From the NCBI RefSeq assembly GCF_005144885.1, contig NZ_CP039690.1, positions 3,237,001 through 3,301,000 on the forward strand: 64,000 nt of DNA, read 5' to 3'. The notes beneath the pieces are model-generated. The model saw only the letters and a list, made by a program, of their open reading frames with translations. It was not told where the DNA came from and did not search any database. How positions within the stretch are numbered: the first letter of the stretch is position 1; every line of letters starts with the position of its first letter. Both the position numbers and the translations under genes were made by a program. This document shows positions 63,387 through 64,000 of the stretch, one piece after another. Source of the stretch: Phreatobacter stygius (GTDB lineage Bacteria; Pseudomonadota; Alphaproteobacteria; Rhizobiales; Phreatobacteraceae).

Positions 63387-64000
63387 TCAGGCCGCGCGTC
63401 TTGGCGCCGCCGGGGCGGGCGGCGCGGCGCGGTCGTCCGCGGCGGGCTGGTGGTCGTTCCTGGCCATGCGCATCGCCAGCACGATGAACGCCAGCGCCGT
63501 GGCCTCACACAGAGCGGCCGCGACACCGAGCATCGGCAGCGAGCCGTAGCTGATCACCAGCGAGCCGAGTGCCGCGCCGAGCGCGATGCCGAGATAGAGC
63601 GCCGAAGCGTTCAGCGACAGCGTGACCATGGCCGCCTGCGGCGCGAGGCCAACGAGGCGCGCCGACTGGGCGGGATAGCCGCCCCAGCCGATGGCGCCCC
63701 AGAGCGCGATCAGGACGAAAAAGATCGCCGCCGCGACCGGACCGGCCGGAACCGTCAGAGCGATGATCGATGTCACCAGAAAAATCGCCAGCAGGCCGGC
63801 CACCGCCAACCCGACGGTGCGCATCGGACCGAAACGGTCGGAGATCCGGCCGCCAATGCCGTTGCCGATCGCCGCGCCGACGCCGAAGATCACCAGCGCC
63901 ACGCTGAGAACCGCACCTGTGATGCCGGCATGCGCCGCCAGGAACGGAGCGATATAGGTGTAGATGGTCATGGCGCCGGTGATCCACATCAGCGTCGAGG
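63387..64000 (-). CDS. MFS transporter, C-terminal half (gene continues beyond window)
   Basis: The reading frame is open through the right edge, so the N-terminal half lies outside. About 204 residues are visible, with six hydrophobic segments and the MFS-type loop GNGIGGRISDRFGPMRT between the first two. The pattern resembles the AraJ/sugar-efflux group of drug or metabolite exporters. A short Pro/Ala-rich tail ends the protein. It converges on the SDR gene. Confidence 0.88.
   Translation of the reverse strand, partial: STLMWITGAMTIYTYIAPFLAAHAGITGAVLSVALVIFGVGAAIGNGIGGRISDRFGPMRTVGLAVAGLLAIFLVTSIIALTVPAGPVAAAIFFVLIALWGAIGWGGYPAQSARLVGLAPQAAMVTLSLNASALYLGIALGAALGSLVISYGSLPMLGVAAALCEATALAFIVLAMRMARNDHQPAADDRAAPPAPAAPRRAA

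Overview
The window looks like chromosomal DNA of a GC-rich alphaproteobacterium, most likely Hyphomicrobiales (Rhizobiales). Supporting signs are the atpA-atpG-atpD-atpC order, the hisD / UPF0262 / low-molecular-weight phosphatase operon, many LIV-type and TctC-type solute-binding proteins, and uniformly high GC with dense coding on both strands. I cannot name the genus. I found no rRNA, tRNA, CRISPR array, insertion sequence or phage gene. Every non-coding gap is under 300 bases.

Layout. 1-4075: the 3' part of the F-type ATP synthase operon (atpA partial, atpG, atpD, atpC, terminator), with a membrane-anchored PH-domain gene inserted between atpA and atpG. 4118-12000: housekeeping genes (nicotinamidase, rppH, a YibQ-type deacetylase, proA, nadD, an orphan response regulator, recF). 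11929-13465: two tandem TerC-family metal-transport paralogs. 13633-25236: a small-acid catabolism region with two tandem tartrate/D-malate dehydrogenase paralogs, a GntR regulator, two orphan TctC binding proteins, a haloacetate-dehalogenase-like hydrolase, a MocR/LysE pair, an orphan binding protein and a glycerate 2-kinase. 25375-29006: Nudix, acyl-CoA dehydrogenase and a TPP-dependent enzyme. 29033-34947: a complete Dpp/Opp-type ABC operon. 35107-46565: argE, obgE, a second LysE/MocR divergent pair, nitronate monooxygenase, an enolase-superfamily enzyme, the hisD operon, a HugZ-type protein and a GFA protein.

46676-63320 is the most distinctive block: an acid-catabolism locus. A ligase-TetR operon runs leftward. 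A long rightward set encodes an alpha/beta acyl-CoA dehydrogenase pair, an SDR, a MaoC hydratase, a peroxisomal-MFE2-like (R)-3-hydroxyacyl-CoA dehydrogenase, a thiolase, a five-gene LIV-type ABC transporter, and then an ACAD11-like dehydrogenase, an APH-like kinase and another SDR. Together these could import a carboxylic acid, activate it to a CoA ester, phosphorylate and remove a 4-hydroxy group, and shorten the chain by (R)-specific beta-oxidation. The substrate is not known from sequence. The window ends inside an MFS transporter gene.

The observations most worth following are the PH-domain gene inside the atp operon, the ACAD11/APH/SDR trio, the arginine in place of the Walker A lysine in the LivF-like ATPase, the two MocR-LysE pairs with clear inverted-repeat operators, and a nicotinamidase gene that could be read from two starts (exported or cytosolic).
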